From Thermohalobaculum sp039815685 (GTDB taxonomy: Bacteria > Pseudomonadota > Alphaproteobacteria > Rhodobacterales > Rhodobacteraceae), in assembly GCA_039815685.1 (NCBI GenBank), contig JBCBYV010000020.1:1-64000 (forward strand): a stretch of DNA of 64,000 nucleotides. The letters are read 5' to 3'. Within the stretch, counting starts at the first letter, position 1. Every line of letters begins with the position of its first letter. Position numbers and translations under genes: made by a program. The notes under the pieces are model-generated. The model did no database searches, was not told the origin of the DNA, and saw only the letters and a program-made list of their open reading frames with translations. This document shows positions 62,855 through 64,000 of this stretch, piece after piece.

Positions 62855-64000
62855 GTGAGCGAGGTGAAGGCGGAGACGTCGGCGGCCGCGGCTGCCGATG
62901 CTGGAACTGGGCTACCCGATGGGTGGACGGCGCGCGCCTTCGGCGTGCTCTGCGTGCTTTATGCGGCCTGGCACCTCTATGTGCTCAATATCGCACCGCT
63001 CGAGACCTGGACGTTCCGCATCCTCCATGTCGCGGGCACCCTGATCCTAGGCTTTGCGATGACGGCGGTGCTTGCGCCCGCGGTCTCCGAGAAAGAAGAA
63101 CGTAATCAGGCCCTCGCGAGGGGGGCGATGCTGCTCGCCATTGTCGGCGCCATCGGTGTCGCTATCGCCGCGGCGGCGCTCGGCGCGTTTGCGATGGCGG
63201 AGGAGCCGCCGGGTCCCGATTGGGCGGTGAACTGGTTCGGTATCACGCTCGCCGGCGGCACAGTCGTCGCGATCCTGGCTGGATGGATCGCGCCGGGGCA
63301 GGGCGGGCGGATCGCGGCGCATGACTGGGTCCTGGGCGCGGCCACGCTCGTCTCGACCGGCTTCATCATCCTCAGCCTCGAAGCCTTCAGCCTGCGCCTG
63401 CGGGCGGGCACGCCCTTCGCCGACCCGAATAACGCCTACGCAGCCTTTGTGCTGGTGGTGCTCATCCTGGAGCTGACGCGTCGCGTCGCGGGCCTCGCCC
63501 TCGTCATCATCTCGGCGGTCTTCATCGCCTACGCCTTCGCCGGGCCGTACCTGCCGGGCTTTCTCGAGCATCGCGGCTACACGGCGGCGCGCTTCTTCTC
63601 CTACGTCTACACGGATAATGGCGTGCTCGGGCCGACGACGGCCGTCTCCTCGACCTACATCATCCTCTTCATCATCTTTGCGGCGTTCCTGCAGAGCTCG
63701 AAGGTCGGGGACTACTTCGTCGACTGCGCCTTCGCCGCGGCGGGCAAGCTGCCAGGCGGGCCGGCGAAGGTTTCGGTCTTCGCCTCTGGCCTCATGGGCA
63801 TGATCAACGGCACGTCCGCAGGCAACGTCGTCTCGACCGGGGCGCTCACGATCCCGCTCATGAAGCGCGTCGGCTATAAGCCCCAATCGGCCGGCGCCAT
63901 CGAAGCCGCCGCCTCCACCGGCGGGCAGATCATGCCGCCCATCATGGGGGCCGGCGCCTTCATCATGGCCGAGATCACCGGCATTCCCTACACCGAGCTT
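62855..64000 (+). CDS. TRAP transporter fused permease, TAXI type (partial at window end)
   Basis: Fused small plus large permease of a TAXI-TRAP transporter, running off the window after 382 codons. The GTG start at 62855 is supported by AGAGAGGACAGG upstream. The first about 40 residues are Ala/Glu-rich, followed by helices of the DctQ-like part and then the DctM-like part. The last visible stretches, VFASGLMGMINGTSAGNVVS, PLMKRVGYKPQSAG and AIEAAASTGGQIMPPIMGAG, are the typical TAXI permease signature. The remainder of the protein (probably 250-300 residues) and any following genes are outside. Confidence 0.93.
   Translation, partial: MSEVKAETSAAAAADAGTGLPDGWTARAFGVLCVLYAAWHLYVLNIAPLETWTFRILHVAGTLILGFAMTAVLAPAVSEKEERNQALARGAMLLAIVGAIGVAIAAAALGAFAMAEEPPGPDWAVNWFGITLAGGTVVAILAGWIAPGQGGRIAAHDWVLGAATLVSTGFIILSLEAFSLRLRAGTPFADPNNAYAAFVLVVLILELTRRVAGLALVIISAVFIAYAFAGPYLPGFLEHRGYTAARFFSYVYTDNGVLGPTTAVSSTYIILFIIFAAFLQSSKVGDYFVDCAFAAAGKLPGGPAKVSVFASGLMGMINGTSAGNVVSTGALTIPLMKRVGYKPQSAGAIEAAASTGGQIMPPIMGAGAFIMAEITGIPYTEL

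Noticed and set aside
62855..64000. Idea that the last gene is broken, since no stop is seen
   Set aside because: The frame is open and matches TAXI permease motifs up to the last base; it is simply cut by the window edge.

Overview
The window reads as chromosome of an alphaproteobacterium of the Rhodobacterales (Rhodobacteraceae/Paracoccaceae type). The DNA is very GC-rich and gene-dense, with clear Shine-Dalgarno sites and many ATGA or GTGA start/stop overlaps. The gene content fits that group: TRAP transporters of both the DctQM and TAXI types, DUF3422 and DUF1285 proteins, a VPLPA-type C-terminal sorting signal, aerobic HemF, ETF-ubiquinone oxidoreductase and a GcvT-fused dimethylglycine/sarcosine dehydrogenase. 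I see no rRNA, tRNA, CRISPR array, insertion sequence, integrase or phage gene. The region looks like core genome plus ordinary accessory genes.

Layout. 0.1-2.3 kb: TRAP permease pair, then a tiny membrane-protein ORF. 2.4-6.2 kb (minus): two ABC exporter half-transporters. 6.6-10.7 kb: hemF, a short-chain dehydrogenase, an ABM-fold monooxygenase, a DM13 lipoprotein, an unknown protein and a LysE exporter. 10.7-14.3 kb: CCA-adding enzyme and CoA-type Nudix hydrolase (minus), a divergent voltage-sensor K+ channel, and a DUF1285 protein. 14.5-22.8 kb: a six-gene MoxR/Bat-type operon that carries two unrecognised exported proteins between the MoxR and DUF58 genes. 23.1-26.7 kb: truB-rpsO-pnp. 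27.0-38.7 kb, mostly minus: YbaY-META exported protein, dimethylglycine-dehydrogenase-like flavoenzyme, divergent membrane C13 peptidase, a murein group (leucyl aminopeptidase, NlpC/P60 peptidase, lytic transglycosylase), Hpt protein, MoaB and a cysteine-free uracil-DNA glycosylase. 38.8-43.5 kb: ETF-QO, methyltransferase, DUF3422 and a VPLPA-tagged exported protein. 43.7-51.8 kb: ubiA/rsmE back to back, glutaryl-CoA dehydrogenase with DUF3616, a GT2-GtrA fusion, DUF2147, a DMT exporter and DUF4396. 51.9-55.1 kb: phosphoglucomutase and Ppx/GppA (minus). 55.5-61.6 kb: a complete five-gene oligopeptide-type ABC importer. 61.8 kb to the end: TAXI binding protein and its fused TRAP permease, which runs off the window.

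How the genes work together. Three uptake systems (DctQM, peptide ABC, TAXI-TRAP) feed central catabolism. Electrons from the acyl-CoA dehydrogenase GcdH, and probably from the dimethylglycine/sarcosine-type enzyme, would reach ubiquinone through ETF and the ETF-QO encoded here. UbiA makes that quinone and HemF the haem. LAP, NlpC/P60 and MltB look like a murein-turnover unit.

The most unusual material is not a recognisable new defence or biosynthetic system. It is (a) the two embedded exported proteins of the MoxR operon, (b) two families of intergenic hairpin repeats, each present twice, (c) strong intercistronic hairpins directly after both binding-protein genes, (d) a probable autoregulatory pnp leader, and (e) a uracil-DNA glycosylase without any cysteine. 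All family assignments come from reading motifs by eye; no database search was possible.
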